Shown here: piece by piece, positions 26,508 to 35,366 of the stretch
Position numbering within the stretch: the first letter of the stretch is position 1
Layout of the letters: every line of letters begins with the position of its first letter
DNA from: JAXGRD01 sp040766105
Lineage (GTDB): Bacteria; Bacillota; Clostridia; Peptostreptococcales; Anaerovoracaceae
Reading direction: 5' to 3'
Length of the DNA stretch: 64,000 nt
NCBI GenBank assembly: GCA_040766105.1
Contig: JAXGRD010000001.1
Location: 310,001 to 374,000 of the forward strand
Notes under the pieces: model-generated
What the model saw: the letters and a program-made list of their open reading frames with translations, nothing else
Database searches by the model: none
What the model was told of the DNA's origin: nothing
Translations under genes and position numbers: made by a program

Positions 26508-27281
26508 ATGAACAAGATACAAGAAGCGTTTTCCTGCGTTACATCAGTGGGATATTCAGACTTAGACGACAAGACAGCTCTAAGACCATCCAATTTGGTG
26601 GGCATCCTGCAGAACGCAGCCATTTCCCACTCCAATCAGGCAGGCTATGACTTAGACTGGTTTATGGATAACGGTTATGGATGGGTCCTTCTCTTGTGGC
26701 ACATTCGCGTGAAGAGACTGCCCAAGGAGGGGGAAACGCTAAAGATATCCACTTGGACAAAGCCCCATAAGCGAACACAGGCTCATCGAGACTTTCTGGT
26801 GACCGATGAAGCAGACAGAGAAGTATGCTACGCCTCTTCTCGCTGGGTCCTTCTGGACAGCAAAACCCGCAGACCCTTTAAGTTTGACGACGATTTCTTC
26901 GCCCGCTATTTATATGCCTCTCCCGGTGATTTTCGAGAAGAATCCTTCCAAATGCCTGTCATCGATCGGGATGCAGAGCTCCTGGTAGAACGGGAAATCT
27001 CTGTGACGCGAAGGGATACTGACTTTAACGGCCACGCCAACAACGTTGCCTATGTGGACTGGTCCTTAGACGATGTCCCCAATGATATTTACGAAGGTTT
27101 CAACATCTCCGATATTCGTGTGGAATACAAAAAAGAATGTCTTCCCGGATCCAAGGTGAAGAGTGCTTGCTATCTTCGCAATCTTCCCCATGGTCAAAAA
27201 GAAATTCTTTCTCTATTTACGGATGCCGCAGATCCTAAGGCGGTCCACGGCACAGTAGCAACTATTTGGCAGCGCCCATAG
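26508..27281 (+). CDS. Acyl-ACP thioesterase (FatA/FatB-type)
   Basis: This enzyme releases fatty acids from acyl carrier protein. The 257-aa protein is a double hotdog. The first half has SNLVGILQNAAISHSNQAG and GWVLLLWHIRVKRLP; the second has RRDTDFNGHANNVAYVDW, with the Asn/His catalytic motif NGHANN. From GTG 26490 an extension is open, but AAGGAG at 26493-26498 best serves the ATG at 26508. It lies on the plus strand and its end overlaps the convergent DnaD-like gene by 20 bp. Confidence 0.85.
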   Translation: MNKIQEAFSCVTSVGYSDLDDKTALRPSNLVGILQNAAISHSNQAGYDLDWFMDNGYGWVLLLWHIRVKRLPKEGETLKISTWTKPHKRTQAHRDFLVTDEADREVCYASSRWVLLDSKTRRPFKFDDDFFARYLYASPGDFREESFQMPVIDRDAELLVEREISVTRRDTDFNGHANNVAYVDWSLDDVPNDIYEGFNISDIRVEYKKECLPGSKVKSACYLRNLPHGQKEILSLFTDAADPKAVHGTVATIWQRP

Positions 27282-28473
27282 CTTCCCGGGAAACTTCTTC
27301 ATAACAGCGACATCGTTCACCGTCTTCCGTTACTCCCGTATCCTTGCATTGGTCGCAGCGATATTTTACATTGGCGTAATCTACGGGAATGTTATTCTCC
27401 GTCAGAAGGGCTACTTTTTCTTTTTTGAGGGACTCTACACTTTCCTTGATCTCCCCAATGCGGTCACCTTTGTTGACACCGCCCTCTATCATGACCTTGG
27501 TCAGCTCCATGCTGTATTCCACCAACCGGTCTTCAATCTGCCTGATCTTGGGGATCTTTCGGTAGATTTCTTCCTTGGCCAGCCTGGATTTTTCTTCCGC
27601 CTCTTTTCGAAGTCCTTCATAGTAGGCCTTAACCACACTGCGGGAAGGTCCTTTTTCCTGGTCCTTAATTCTGTTGGTGATGACGGAGTTCACATAGTTG
27701 ATGTTGGGATTGGGAATTCCCGAAGTCTTCCCACAGGCATGGAGGATGTCCTCCATGGAACAGCTAAGGTCGTCCATCCAGGTGTCCATGATTCTCTTTT
27801 CTTCCTCCGTTGCCGTGCGGTGAAATCCCAGGGCTTTCATGACGCGCCTGTAGGCATAGTGCCGTTTGTCCGCATCTCCCAGATGATTTTCAATGTCTTC
27901 GGCTGTGGCGAAGCCCCGGCTGACCCAGTCCTTCACCACCTTTTCCACATATTTGTAGTTGGTCTTTCCCTTTTCGGCACAATATAGATAGGCTCTGGTG
28001 ACCACCTCTGTGGTTGCGCCATAGTCCTTGATCCAGCTGATGATGGCCTCCGTTTCCGATGAGTTGAGGAAGCGACCCACCGCTCTTTGAATCTCGTCAA
28101 ACATTTCCTTCAAGGGCTGGTTATCTAAAATTTTACGGTTCTTGTCATCAGCAAAGGTCTTTGGGGCAGGGCGCTTGGTACCGTAGAGTTTTTCCTTGAG
28201 AGACAGGAAGATTTTGTCGCCCCCCTCTCGCTTGATGGCGCCCGCTTCTTCGAAATACAAGAAAGCCTTTTCCACATCTTCCTTGGAAAGGCGCAATTCC
28301 CTTGCCAGATCTTCTAAGTCCAGTTCCTGGCCACGCTCCGCTTCCATGAGGGCGTAAAGGTAGACTTTTACATAGTCTCCCGGGGCATCGGGCATATATT
28401 CACAGATGAAAAGATTCTCCACATGGGTGTCGAACAGATAGCAGGTTCTGCTGTCGTCTTTCTTAAAGGCCAC
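27262..28473 (-). CDS. DnaD-domain primosomal protein
   Basis: The 403-aa protein contains two DnaD-type helical domains (about residues 120-190 and 205-280). Each has the conserved pattern seen in replication-initiation proteins of Firmicutes, such as AIISWIKDYGATTEVVTRAY. The C-terminus has CDQCKDTGVTEDGERCRC, a four-Cys zinc-type knuckle also found in DnaI/DnaC-like loaders. It follows dnaB directly (shared base at 28473). A role in loading DnaB helicase is likely from neighbours and family. Confidence 0.75.
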   Translation of the reverse strand: MAFKKDDSRTCYLFDTHVENLFICEYMPDAPGDYVKVYLYALMEAERGQELDLEDLARELRLSKEDVEKAFLYFEEAGAIKREGGDKIFLSLKEKLYGTKRPAPKTFADDKNRKILDNQPLKEMFDEIQRAVGRFLNSSETEAIISWIKDYGATTEVVTRAYLYCAEKGKTNYKYVEKVVKDWVSRGFATAEDIENHLGDADKRHYAYRRVMKALGFHRTATEEEKRIMDTWMDDLSCSMEDILHACGKTSGIPNPNINYVNSVITNRIKDQEKGPSRSVVKAYYEGLRKEAEEKSRLAKEEIYRKIPKIRQIEDRLVEYSMELTKVMIEGGVNKGDRIGEIKESVESLKKEKVALLTENNIPVDYANVKYRCDQCKDTGVTEDGERCRCYEEVSREAMGAAK

Positions 28474-29798
28474 TAATAGCCTCCTCCTCTGATACTCTTA
28501 TTGACAAATTTTGTATAGGTGCTTTGCCACATGACTTCCACTACGCCGGTGGGGCCGTTTCTCTGCTTTGCAACGTGGACTTCACACTCCCCGGGCTTCT
28601 CCGTCTCCGGGTTGTAAACCTCATCTCTATATAGGAAGAGAACCACGTCTGCATCCTGCTCAATGGCACCGGACTCCCGCAAATCGGAAAGGATGGGCCG
28701 GTGGTCGGTTCTGGTTTCCGTGGCTCGAGAAAGCTGAGACAGCACCAAGATGGGACAGTCCATCTCCCTTGCCAACTGCTTTAGTGCACGGGAAAGAGCC
28801 GTCACTTCCTGCTGTCTGCTCTCGCTTTTTCCTTCGTAATTCATCAGCTGCAGGTAGTCCAGGACAATCAGGTCCAAGCCCTTCTCCGCCTTTAGTCGGC
28901 GACACTTATTCTTAATCTCCATGATGGACAAGCCGGGAGTGTCGTCGATGGTAATGTCGGCCTCTCCCAGTCTGTCAATGGTTGCGGTAATCTTGTTCCA
29001 GTCCCCGTCTTCCAGATTCCCCGTTCGCAGCTTTTGTGCATCCACCGCCGCTTCCATGGCAATGAGCCTCTGGGAAAGCTGGTGTTTGCTCATTTCCAAG
29101 CTAAAAATCAATACTTTGTGCCCCTTGGCAGCCGCATTTCTGGCAACGCAAAGAGCAAAGGCGGTCTTTCCCATGGAAGGTCTGGCAGCAAGGATGACCA
29201 TGTCGGACTTCTGCAGTCCGTTGGTCTTGGTGTCCAAGTCGATAAGGCCGGTGGTTACACCGGTCAGCTGATCCTTGTTCTTTGCCCGCTGGCTGATCAT
29301 GTCCATGTTCTCCAGAAGGATGTCCTTCAGGGGCGTCATGTTCTTGCTCTGCCTGCCCTGGGCAATTTCAAAGATGGATTTTTCCGCAAAATCCAATACG
29401 GCTTGGGCCTCCAAACTGTCTCCGTAACCCTTGTCCAGAATATCCCCTGCGGCAAGAATTAAGTTGCGCAGCTCCGCCTTTTCTGCTACGATCTTGGCAT
29501 ATTCTCCCGCATTGGAAGTGGAGGGAACCGAGGAAGACAGCGTTGCCACATATCCTCTTCCCCCTACCATTTCCAGTGAGTTTCTCTTTTTTAATTCTTC
29601 GCACACGGTGAGCACGTCAACGGGGGCGTTGCGTCGGCTGATTTCCGAAATGGCTTCAAAGATTTCCTTGTGATTCTGATTATAGAAATCACCGGCCTTT
29701 ACTTTTTCCGACACATCATACAGGGCATCCTTGTCCAGCATGGCGGCGCCCAAAACGGACCGTTCCGCTTCCTCGTTGTGGGGTGGGATCCTTTCCAT
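28473..29798 (-). CDS. dnaB: Replicative DNA helicase DnaB
   Basis: DnaB is the 5'-3' hexameric helicase at the replication fork (DnaC in Bacillus naming). The 441-aa protein has the N-terminal helical domain starting IPPHNEEAERSVLGAAMLD. The RecA-like motor has Walker A AARPSMGKTAFAL, Walker B LIVLDYLQLM, and the SQLSRATETR arginine region. The gene lies 12 bp after rplI, as in many Firmicutes. Confidence 0.95.
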   Translation of the reverse strand: MERIPPHNEEAERSVLGAAMLDKDALYDVSEKVKAGDFYNQNHKEIFEAISEISRRNAPVDVLTVCEELKKRNSLEMVGGRGYVATLSSSVPSTSNAGEYAKIVAEKAELRNLILAAGDILDKGYGDSLEAQAVLDFAEKSIFEIAQGRQSKNMTPLKDILLENMDMISQRAKNKDQLTGVTTGLIDLDTKTNGLQKSDMVILAARPSMGKTAFALCVARNAAAKGHKVLIFSLEMSKHQLSQRLIAMEAAVDAQKLRTGNLEDGDWNKITATIDRLGEADITIDDTPGLSIMEIKNKCRRLKAEKGLDLIVLDYLQLMNYEGKSESRQQEVTALSRALKQLAREMDCPILVLSQLSRATETRTDHRPILSDLRESGAIEQDADVVLFLYRDEVYNPETEKPGECEVHVAKQRNGPTGVVEVMWQSTYTKFVNKSIRGGGY

Positions 29799-29809
29799 TG
29801 TATGTCACC

Positions 29810-30253
29810 TTAAACCTTTACATTTACCTTCAAGTTCCCCGTTACTTCCGTGTACAACTTCACGGGTACGGTGATGAGGCCTGTATTTTTAATGGGACCA
29901 TCTAGGACGATCTTTTTCTTGTCGATGTCCTTGCCGGTCTGTTCCTTCAGGGCATCGGAGATGTCCTTGGAAGTGATGGATCCGAAGAGTCTTCCCCCTT
30001 CTCCACCCTTTGCCATGATTTCCACGGTGATGGTCTCCAGCTCTTCCGCCAGCTTTTCTGCAGCAGCCTTGTCCTGGGCAATCTTCTCCGCAGCCAGGGC
30101 CTTCTGTTTCTCCAGACTTCTTACGTTGCCTTCCGTGGCTTCCTTGGCCATTCCTCTGGGAAGAAGCATGTTCCTGGCGTAGCCGTCGCTGACCTTTACC
30201 ACCTCACCGGCTTTTCCCGTTCCCTTAACGTCTTTTAATAAAATTACTATCAT
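29810..30253 (-). CDS. rplI: 50S ribosomal protein L9
   Basis: L9 is a 147-aa ribosomal protein with the classic N-terminal domain (VILLKDVKGTGKAGEVVKVSDGYARN, shortened here to its key GKAGEVVKV and YARNMLLP blocks), a long connecting helix rich in Ala/Lys/Glu, and a C-terminal RNA-binding domain with GRLFGSITSKDI. The start overlaps the gdpP stop by 4 bp. Confidence 0.96.
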   Translation of the reverse strand: MIVILLKDVKGTGKAGEVVKVSDGYARNMLLPRGMAKEATEGNVRSLEKQKALAAEKIAQDKAAAEKLAEELETITVEIMAKGGEGGRLFGSITSKDISDALKEQTGKDIDKKKIVLDGPIKNTGLITVPVKLYTEVTGNLKVNVKV

Positions 30254-32007
30254 TTGTCTCTCTCCATTAATTCCTTGATTCGTTCAATGGCTTCTTCGGG
30301 GCAGATGTTCATCTGAGCACCCGCTGTATTCATGTGGCCGCCGCCGTCAAACTCTTCCATGATGACTTGAACATTCATATCACCGATGGACCTTGCACTG
30401 ATGATGGTTCTGCCGTTTTCATTTCGACCGGCGACAAAGCTTGCCTTTACACCTCTTACCGTCAACAACTCGTCCGCCACCTGGGAGCATATGATCTGGG
30501 CGTTGACCTGTAAGCCTTCACAGACAGAATAGGCAATGCCGTCCTCATCGATTTCCGCCGAAGCAATGCAGTTCGCCCGCACTCGGAAGGTGTCCATGTT
30601 GGACTGGAACAGCTTCTTCACCTCCGCCGTGTCCGCTCCCGCTCGCTTGAGCCAAGCAGCGGCTTCAAAGGTACGCACCCCCGCTTTTACGGAGAATCGG
30701 TTGGTATCTACGGTAATTCCTGCCAACAGTGCGTTTGCTTCCATCTTCTGCACGATCTTCCGATCCAGAGTGTACTGGAGAATCTCCGTTACCAACTCCG
30801 CCGTAGAAGATGCGTAGGATTCCATATAGGCAAGCGTGGGGTTCTCAATGGATTCCGCGCCCTTTCGATGATGGTCGATAATCACCACTCGCGCCGCCTG
30901 TTTCAACACCTCCTGACATTCCACCATGGTGGGCTTATGGGTATCCACCACGATGACCAGGGATCGCTCCTCTAACATGCTGAGGGCTTTCTTGGACTTG
31001 ATAATGTCATAATCTCCCGTCGCTTCTACCGCTTGGTACATGACCTCCAAGCCCTCGTTGTATTTTTCCAAAAGGATGTAGGTTTCCCGGTTGGCCTCCT
31101 TGGCCAATCTGTATATGCCCAGAGCAGACCCAAAGCAATCCATGTCCGGATTTCGGTGGCCCATGATGATGACATTGGATGCGCTTTCCATGAGACCGCG
31201 AAGGGCATGACCGATAATTCTGGACTTTCCTTTGTTTCCCTTTTCCACCGACTGGGTCTTCCCGCCGTAGTAGCTTAGGTCATCCTTCACCTTGATGACA
31301 GCCTGGTCTCCGCCTCTGCCCTTGGCAACATCCAAAGCCTGCATGGAATAGTGATCCGTTTCGCTTAAGTTCTCTCCGTCCACACCTACGCCGATACTCA
31401 AGGTGACGGGAAAGTCCGCTTCCGTTTCAATCTCTCGGATGTCGTCCAATATATTGAACTTGCTTCTCTCCTCTTGGTCCAAACTTTGTTTGTCAAAGAC
31501 GAGGAAGTAGCCGTGATCACTGATTCTCGTAACGGAAGCCTCCATTTTGCTTGCCCACAGGCGAATGCGCCGATCGATTTCAGAGGTGAGAGTTGTCTGG
31601 TTAATTACCTCTGTGTCAGAGATCAATTCGTCGTAGTTATCCACATCCACCATGGCGAGGCAGGTTCTTTCATTTCTGTACTTGTCGCAAATCTCCTTTT
31701 GCTTGGTGATGTCGATGAAGAACACATGTATATCAAAGCCTTCCTCTTCATCCGATTGGGATGCCATGATTCGGAAGGTCTTGTTATTTCTAGATAAGTA
31801 AAGAGAGGTGTCCTCTTGTATGGCAGCAAGATACTGCTCCATCTTGATACCGGTCAACACAAAGATGTCCTGCCCGGTAATGCCGTCATACAAAAACACC
31901 TCGCTCATGTACCCATTGGCATCCACCACCTTACCGTTGGCATTGACAACACACATGGGCAAAGGAATTTGCTTTGTGAACATTGTGTCTCTCTCTCGAT
32001 CAGACAT
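30250..32007 (-). CDS. gdpP: GdpP-like cyclic-di-AMP phosphodiesterase lacking the N-terminal membrane anchor
   Basis: GdpP hydrolyses c-di-AMP. Domains: PAS-like (about 10-100), a degenerate GGDEF (about 115-260) and DHH/DHHA1 (about 270-580). The DHH part has MGHRNPDMDCFGSALG, VVDTHKP, IDHHRKG and EFDGGGHMNTAGA, so the metal-site motifs are intact. Typical GdpP has about 655 aa with two N-terminal transmembrane helices; this one has 585 aa and begins almost directly with the PAS-like domain. It lies between rplI and the DUF2232 gene, the usual neighbours. Confidence 0.85.
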   Translation of the reverse strand: MSDRERDTMFTKQIPLPMCVVNANGKVVDANGYMSEVFLYDGITGQDIFVLTGIKMEQYLAAIQEDTSLYLSRNNKTFRIMASQSDEEEGFDIHVFFIDITKQKEICDKYRNERTCLAMVDVDNYDELISDTEVINQTTLTSEIDRRIRLWASKMEASVTRISDHGYFLVFDKQSLDQEERSKFNILDDIREIETEADFPVTLSIGVGVDGENLSETDHYSMQALDVAKGRGGDQAVIKVKDDLSYYGGKTQSVEKGNKGKSRIIGHALRGLMESASNVIIMGHRNPDMDCFGSALGIYRLAKEANRETYILLEKYNEGLEVMYQAVEATGDYDIIKSKKALSMLEERSLVIVVDTHKPTMVECQEVLKQAARVVIIDHHRKGAESIENPTLAYMESYASSTAELVTEILQYTLDRKIVQKMEANALLAGITVDTNRFSVKAGVRTFEAAAWLKRAGADTAEVKKLFQSNMDTFRVRANCIASAEIDEDGIAYSVCEGLQVNAQIICSQVADELLTVRGVKASFVAGRNENGRTIISARSIGDMNVQVIMEEFDGGGHMNTAGAQMNICPEEAIERIKELMERDK

Positions 32008-32017
32008 TAGGATCTCC

Positions 32018-32713
32018 CTACCTTGGCCGAATCTTGTATCTCAGCCCGATAAACACGTCTACGATACCCAGTATGAACAACAGCGTCATCCCCGCCGGCA
32101 TGGCCCAAAGGATGATGGTCACAATTACCGGGACCGCCTTGGAAACCCCTTTGAGATAGGTCCACAGAAAAAGCAATGATATTCCCTGCAGGGCAAAGGT
32201 AAACTCAAAGAGGATATTGATATTAATCATCACCAGATCTCCGGCAGAAAATCCGCTGAGCTTCGACAGCCAGGAGAGGATAATCATGACCAGCCAGCCT
32301 CTGATGACCGATCTGGGAAGAAGAAACTCCCGTATGGGAGGCATCTCCAATGCCGGCTCTCCTTTGATTTTTATTACTTTACTGAGAAGAATATACTCCA
32401 CGTAGGCACACAGTGCGGTAAAAACCAACATGGATCCCGGGACCCCGTTGGTTGCATTTACATAAAGGGGCCGGAAGACATCCGCTTGCTCCTGAGTGAG
32501 AAGTTTCATCATCTCTTCCCCGGCAAGGGCAAGCTCCTTCCCGATGCTGTTCTCCCCTTGAGATGCCAATATAAACACAAATACCATGGCAAAACCCGCA
32601 CCGATGATTCCGTCCATGCACGCCTTGTATGGTCCCTCTCTTCTCATAATGCTCTTCACAATCAGCGGTATAGGCACCAATACTGCAGCAAACAGCAATA
32701 AGCTTATGTACAT
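32018..32713 (-). CDS. DUF2232 (YybS-like) membrane protein
   Basis: The 231-aa protein is strongly hydrophobic with about six to seven predicted membrane segments (for example about 2-16, 32-49, 85-105 and 140-215). The length, topology and position next to gdpP-rplI-dnaB match YybS-type DUF2232 proteins. Function is unknown. It has the fewest conserved motifs of this cluster, so identification leans on gene order. Confidence 0.65.
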   Translation of the reverse strand: MYISLLLFAAVLVPIPLIVKSIMRREGPYKACMDGIIGAGFAMVFVFILASQGENSIGKELALAGEEMMKLLTQEQADVFRPLYVNATNGVPGSMLVFTALCAYVEYILLSKVIKIKGEPALEMPPIREFLLPRSVIRGWLVMIILSWLSKLSGFSAGDLVMININILFEFTFALQGISLLFLWTYLKGVSKAVPVIVTIILWAMPAGMTLLFILGIVDVFIGLRYKIRPR

Positions 32714-32769
32714 TCACTTCCCCGTTCTATTTCCAAGTGTTAATAGTATATCATAACGACAGTCATATG

Positions 32770-32797
32770 AAAAGGAAGCGGCCGACCGCTTCCTTTT
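32770..32797 (-). terminator. Terminator after rpsR
   Basis: AAAAGGAAGCGG and CCGCTTCCTTTT form a perfect 12-bp stem with a 4-base loop, 26 bp downstream of the rpsR stop. The stem ends in TTTT on the minus strand. It closes the rpsF-ssb-rpsR operon. Confidence 0.85.
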
Positions 32798-32822
32798 GGT
32801 TTCTTTTGGTTTTGTTCCGCGA

Positions 32823-33056
32823 TCAGTCTGCGGAGTAGGGCAACAAAGCAACGATTCTTGCTCTCTTGATGGCCCCGGTCACACCTCTTTGGTGCTTTGC
32901 GCAGGTTCCGGTGATCCTTCTGGGAAGAATCTTCCCTCTCTCTGTCACATATTTCTTTAAAGTCTCAACATCCTTGTAATCGATGTGGTCCGTCTTGTCT
33001 GCACAGAACTGGCATACCTTCTTTTTTCGGAAGCCGCCACGTTTTCTATCCATCAT
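32823..33056 (-). CDS. rpsR: 30S ribosomal protein S18
   Basis: S18 is 77 aa with the marks FCADKTDHIDYKDVETLKKY and RGKILPRRITGTCAKHQR. Two N-terminal Cys (CQFC) and a later Cys suggest the zinc-binding C+ paralog form. It is the last gene of the rpsF-ssb-rpsR operon, with a terminator 26 bp downstream. Confidence 0.96.
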   Translation of the reverse strand: MMDRKRGGFRKKKVCQFCADKTDHIDYKDVETLKKYVTERGKILPRRITGTCAKHQRGVTGAIKRARIVALLPYSAD

Positions 33057-33088
33057 GGTACATTCTCCTTTCGTTGGTAGTTCCTGTT

Positions 33089-33520
33089 TTAGAAGGGAAG
33101 ATCGTCTTCGTCAATGGCTTCAAACCCCTTGGGAATCTCTGCCGGCTGGGAAGATTGCTGCGCCTGTCTCTGTGCGCCTCCGCCACCGCCTTGGCCGCCT
33201 TCTCTGTCGCCCCATTCTAAAAATTCTACTCTATCGGCAACCACGTCTGTTGTATAGACCTTATCGCCGTTCTTGTTCGTATAACTTCCCGTCTGGATTC
33301 TGCCTTGTACAGCTACGAGTCTTCCCTTTCGCAGGTATTTCTCGCAGTTCTCGGCCTGCTTTCCAAAAACGGTAACGCGGGGAAAGTCCGTTTCCTTCGT
33401 TCCGTCGCGCCTAGGTGGCCTGTCTATTGCAACTGAAAAGTTGGCAATAGCCATTTGTTCTCCCGTGTATCTCACCTCAGGATCTCTAGTCAATCTTCCG
33501 ATCAATACTACACTGTTCAT
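33089..33520 (-). CDS. ssb: Single-stranded DNA-binding protein
   Basis: SSB protects single-stranded DNA during replication and repair. The 143-aa protein has an OB fold (MNSVVLIGRLTRDPEVRYT; residues 1-105), a Gly/Gln-rich linker (about 110-130) and the acidic C-terminal tip EAIDEDDLPF used for partner binding. It lies between rpsF and rpsR as in most Firmicutes. Confidence 0.96.
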   Translation of the reverse strand: MNSVVLIGRLTRDPEVRYTGEQMAIANFSVAIDRPPRRDGTKETDFPRVTVFGKQAENCEKYLRKGRLVAVQGRIQTGSYTNKNGDKVYTTDVVADRVEFLEWGDREGGQGGGGGAQRQAQQSSQPAEIPKGFEAIDEDDLPF

Positions 33521-33531
33521 ATGAACGCCCC

Positions 33532-33819
33532 CTAAATTTCTTCTTTGTTAATGATGATGTGTCTCATAATCGCATCTGAGATCTTGAGTCTTCTGTCCAG
33601 TTCTTTCGGCAATGTCGGGTTTGCTTCGAATTCAGCAACAACGTAGTAACCGTCGTTCTTCTTCTGAATCGGATAAGCAAGCTTCCTCATGCCCCATACG
33701 TCTACTTTGCCGACGGTCCCGTCTGCTGCAATGATACCCTTAACGGTTTCGATTGCCTCATCCTTCTTCTCGTCTTCCAAAATAGGATCGATGATGAACA
33801 TCACTTCATACTTAATCAT
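33532..33819 (-). CDS. rpsF: 30S ribosomal protein S6
   Basis: S6 is 95 aa, starting KYEVMFIIDPILEDEKK and containing DVWGMRKLAYPIQKKNDGYYV. It binds S18 in the ribosome, and the two genes are in one operon. A GGGAGGTG Shine-Dalgarno lies upstream of the ATG at 33819. Confidence 0.96.
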   Translation of the reverse strand: MIKYEVMFIIDPILEDEKKDEAIETVKGIIAADGTVGKVDVWGMRKLAYPIQKKNDGYYVVAEFEANPTLPKELDRRLKISDAIMRHIIINKEEI

Positions 33820-33845
33820 TCTTTCACCTCCCTGTGGACTAAATG

Positions 33846-33867
33846 GCGTAAGCCGTACTGCTTACGC
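33846..33867 (-). promoter_or_regulatory. Hairpin in the rpsF leader, possible S6:S18 autoregulatory site
   Basis: GCGTAAGC and GCTTACGC form an 8-bp stem with a 6-base loop, 27 bp upstream of the rpsF start. In many bacteria the rpsF leader carries an RNA hairpin bound by the S6:S18 complex. Location fits, but I cannot confirm the bulged motif of that class by eye. Confidence 0.35.
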
Positions 33868-34143
33868 AGGGTGCCGCAACTCTATAAAAATCGCGTGCCC
33901 TTCTATTATACCCAATTTGCCCCAAAAAGCAAGGAGAAGTTTTGTGGGAGAGGGCATAGTTGATGGTTGGGTAGGACGACGAGATCGCCCTTGGTGCATG
34001 GGGGTGCGTAGGGGGATAAGTTGAGAGGTTTCCCCTCTTCGAGGGGAAGATTGAAATGCCGTGTGAAAATTGCGTTCATGGGAAATGGTGACAATTGGGA
34101 AGATATGCATCGCTGCTGTCAACATTTTGCTTGTTCAGAATAA
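33868..34143. other. Intergenic stretch with a compact hairpin, no gene seen
   Basis: The stretch upstream of rpsF shows no credible coding frame in either direction. It has a compact 8-bp hairpin with a 3-base loop at 34030-34048 (TTCCCCTC/GAGGGGAA). Short frames here lack Shine-Dalgarno sites and read as low-complexity sequence, so I treat it as noncoding. Confidence 0.5.
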
Positions 34144-34359
34144 TTGTGTCAGTCGCAAATGGTGTCAAAAAAACAAATTCTTAAGCTACCAGTCACCTTT
34201 TTTTCGACAAAATGGTCTGGTTCGGTGTAAAGAGCAAACGAGTACATTTCATACTGCAACTGAAGCAGTGTCTGTAGGAGAACATCCAATGTCATTGGCG
34301 GAAATGGTGTCTCTCTTACCAACAAATTGGATAAATAGACTCCATTTGGCCTGACACAA
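34144..34359. mobile_element. MITE-like element with 22-23 bp terminal inverted repeats
   Basis: The ends read TTGTGTCAG, a few bases, CAAATGG, one base, GTC at 34144-34166, and the complement gives the same blocks at 34338-34359. The outer 9 bp are a perfect inverted repeat. The 216-bp interior has no full gene. No target duplication is evident, so this may be an old MITE or the remnant ends of a deleted insertion sequence. It is unrelated in sequence to the 222-bp repeats. Confidence 0.55.
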
Positions 34360-34378
34360 CAAACTGAGCTTTATAAAA

Positions 34379-34408
34379 AGCGTTCCGTTGGTTTTACAAC
34401 GGAACGCT
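34379..34408 (-). terminator. Terminator of the nucleotidyltransferase gene
   Basis: AGCGTTCCGTTG and CAACGGAACGCT form a perfect 12-bp stem with a 6-base loop, followed by TTTTT on the minus strand. It starts 22 bp after the stop codon at 34431. Confidence 0.92.
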
Positions 34409-34430
34409 ACATCTCAAACTTTCGACGAAG

Positions 34431-35366
34431 TTACCAAAACTTCTTCGGATACAGGCCCTTGTCCTTCATGGACTGAAGGGCCATGACCACATCGTCCTTA
34501 TCTTCCTTATATGTCACCCCGTACCATCGGTCCGGAGACTCCAGCACCGTGACAACAGCCTTTCCTTCTTTGATTAACTGATCTGTCACTCCGGGAATGG
34601 GGTATTCGCACTTCAGAGGGTCCTTTTCCAGATTCTCATCCAGGAAGGCGGGGAAGCGATCCCACAGCTCGTCCATCATCTCACCGGTGTAGCCCCAGAA
34701 GTTCATGGAAACGGGAGCATCTTCGGGAAGGGCTTCCCATGTCACTTCTTCATCTTCCGTAAAGGCGATGGCATCCTCCAGTTCTTCTCGGCGCATAATC
34801 TTCTTTCTCTCCACGATATCCTCTAGGTGTCCCTCTTCATCTACGCGACAAACACCTCGCGCCACATGGCCGTTTTCCGTAATAGTGTTCTTCAATGCGT
34901 AGGCAACCATGGCAAAGGAATAAGGCGTCTTTCCCGGTTCCGAGCCCCTCTTCTCCAGAAACTCGTACATGCTGAGGAAGGCGCTGGCACCGTAGTAGTC
35001 GTCGGCATTGATGACCAGAAAGGGTCCGTCCACCAAGTGACGTGCGGACATAATGGCATGGGCAGTACCCCAAGGCTTTATGCGGTCTCGGGGAACCGAA
35101 TATCCATCGGGAAGATCTTCCTGCTTCTGATAGGCAAATTGAATTTCCATGTGCTTTCCCGCACCCGGTTCAATCAACTCACGAAAGGCGGATTCCATCT
35201 CTTCCTTGATGACAAAGACTACTTTTTTAAAGCCGGCCATGAGGGCATCGTAGAGGGAAAAATCCATGATGATTTCCCCTTCTGCCGTGATGGGGTCAAT
35301 CTGCTTCAGGCCGCCATATCGGCTGCCCATTCCCGCCGCCATGATGATCAGTGTGGGTTCCTTCAT
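34431..35366 (-). CDS. Sugar-phosphate nucleotidyltransferase-like protein
   Basis: The 311-aa protein begins with IIMAAGMGSRYGGLKQIDP, the Gly-rich nucleotide loop plus Lys of NTP transferases. VINADDYYGASAF gives the Asp motif that holds the metal. The downstream part (WGYTGEMMDELWDRF) has no clear specificity mark. Substrates are unknown; activation of a sugar phosphate with UTP, CTP or dTTP is the family rule. It overlaps the flavin reductase gene by one base. Confidence 0.8.
   Translation of the reverse strand: MKEPTLIIMAAGMGSRYGGLKQIDPITAEGEIIMDFSLYDALMAGFKKVVFVIKEEMESAFRELIEPGAGKHMEIQFAYQKQEDLPDGYSVPRDRIKPWGTAHAIMSARHLVDGPFLVINADDYYGASAFLSMYEFLEKRGSEPGKTPYSFAMVAYALKNTITENGHVARGVCRVDEEGHLEDIVERKKIMRREELEDAIAFTEDEEVTWEALPEDAPVSMNFWGYTGEMMDELWDRFPAFLDENLEKDPLKCEYPIPGVTDQLIKEGKAVVTVLESPDRWYGVTYKEDKDDVVMALQSMKDKGLYPKKFW

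Noticed and set aside
34070..34354. 94-aa plus-strand frame between rpsF and the nucleotidyltransferase gene
   Set aside because: It runs through the MITE-like element, lacks a Shine-Dalgarno site and resembles no protein I know.
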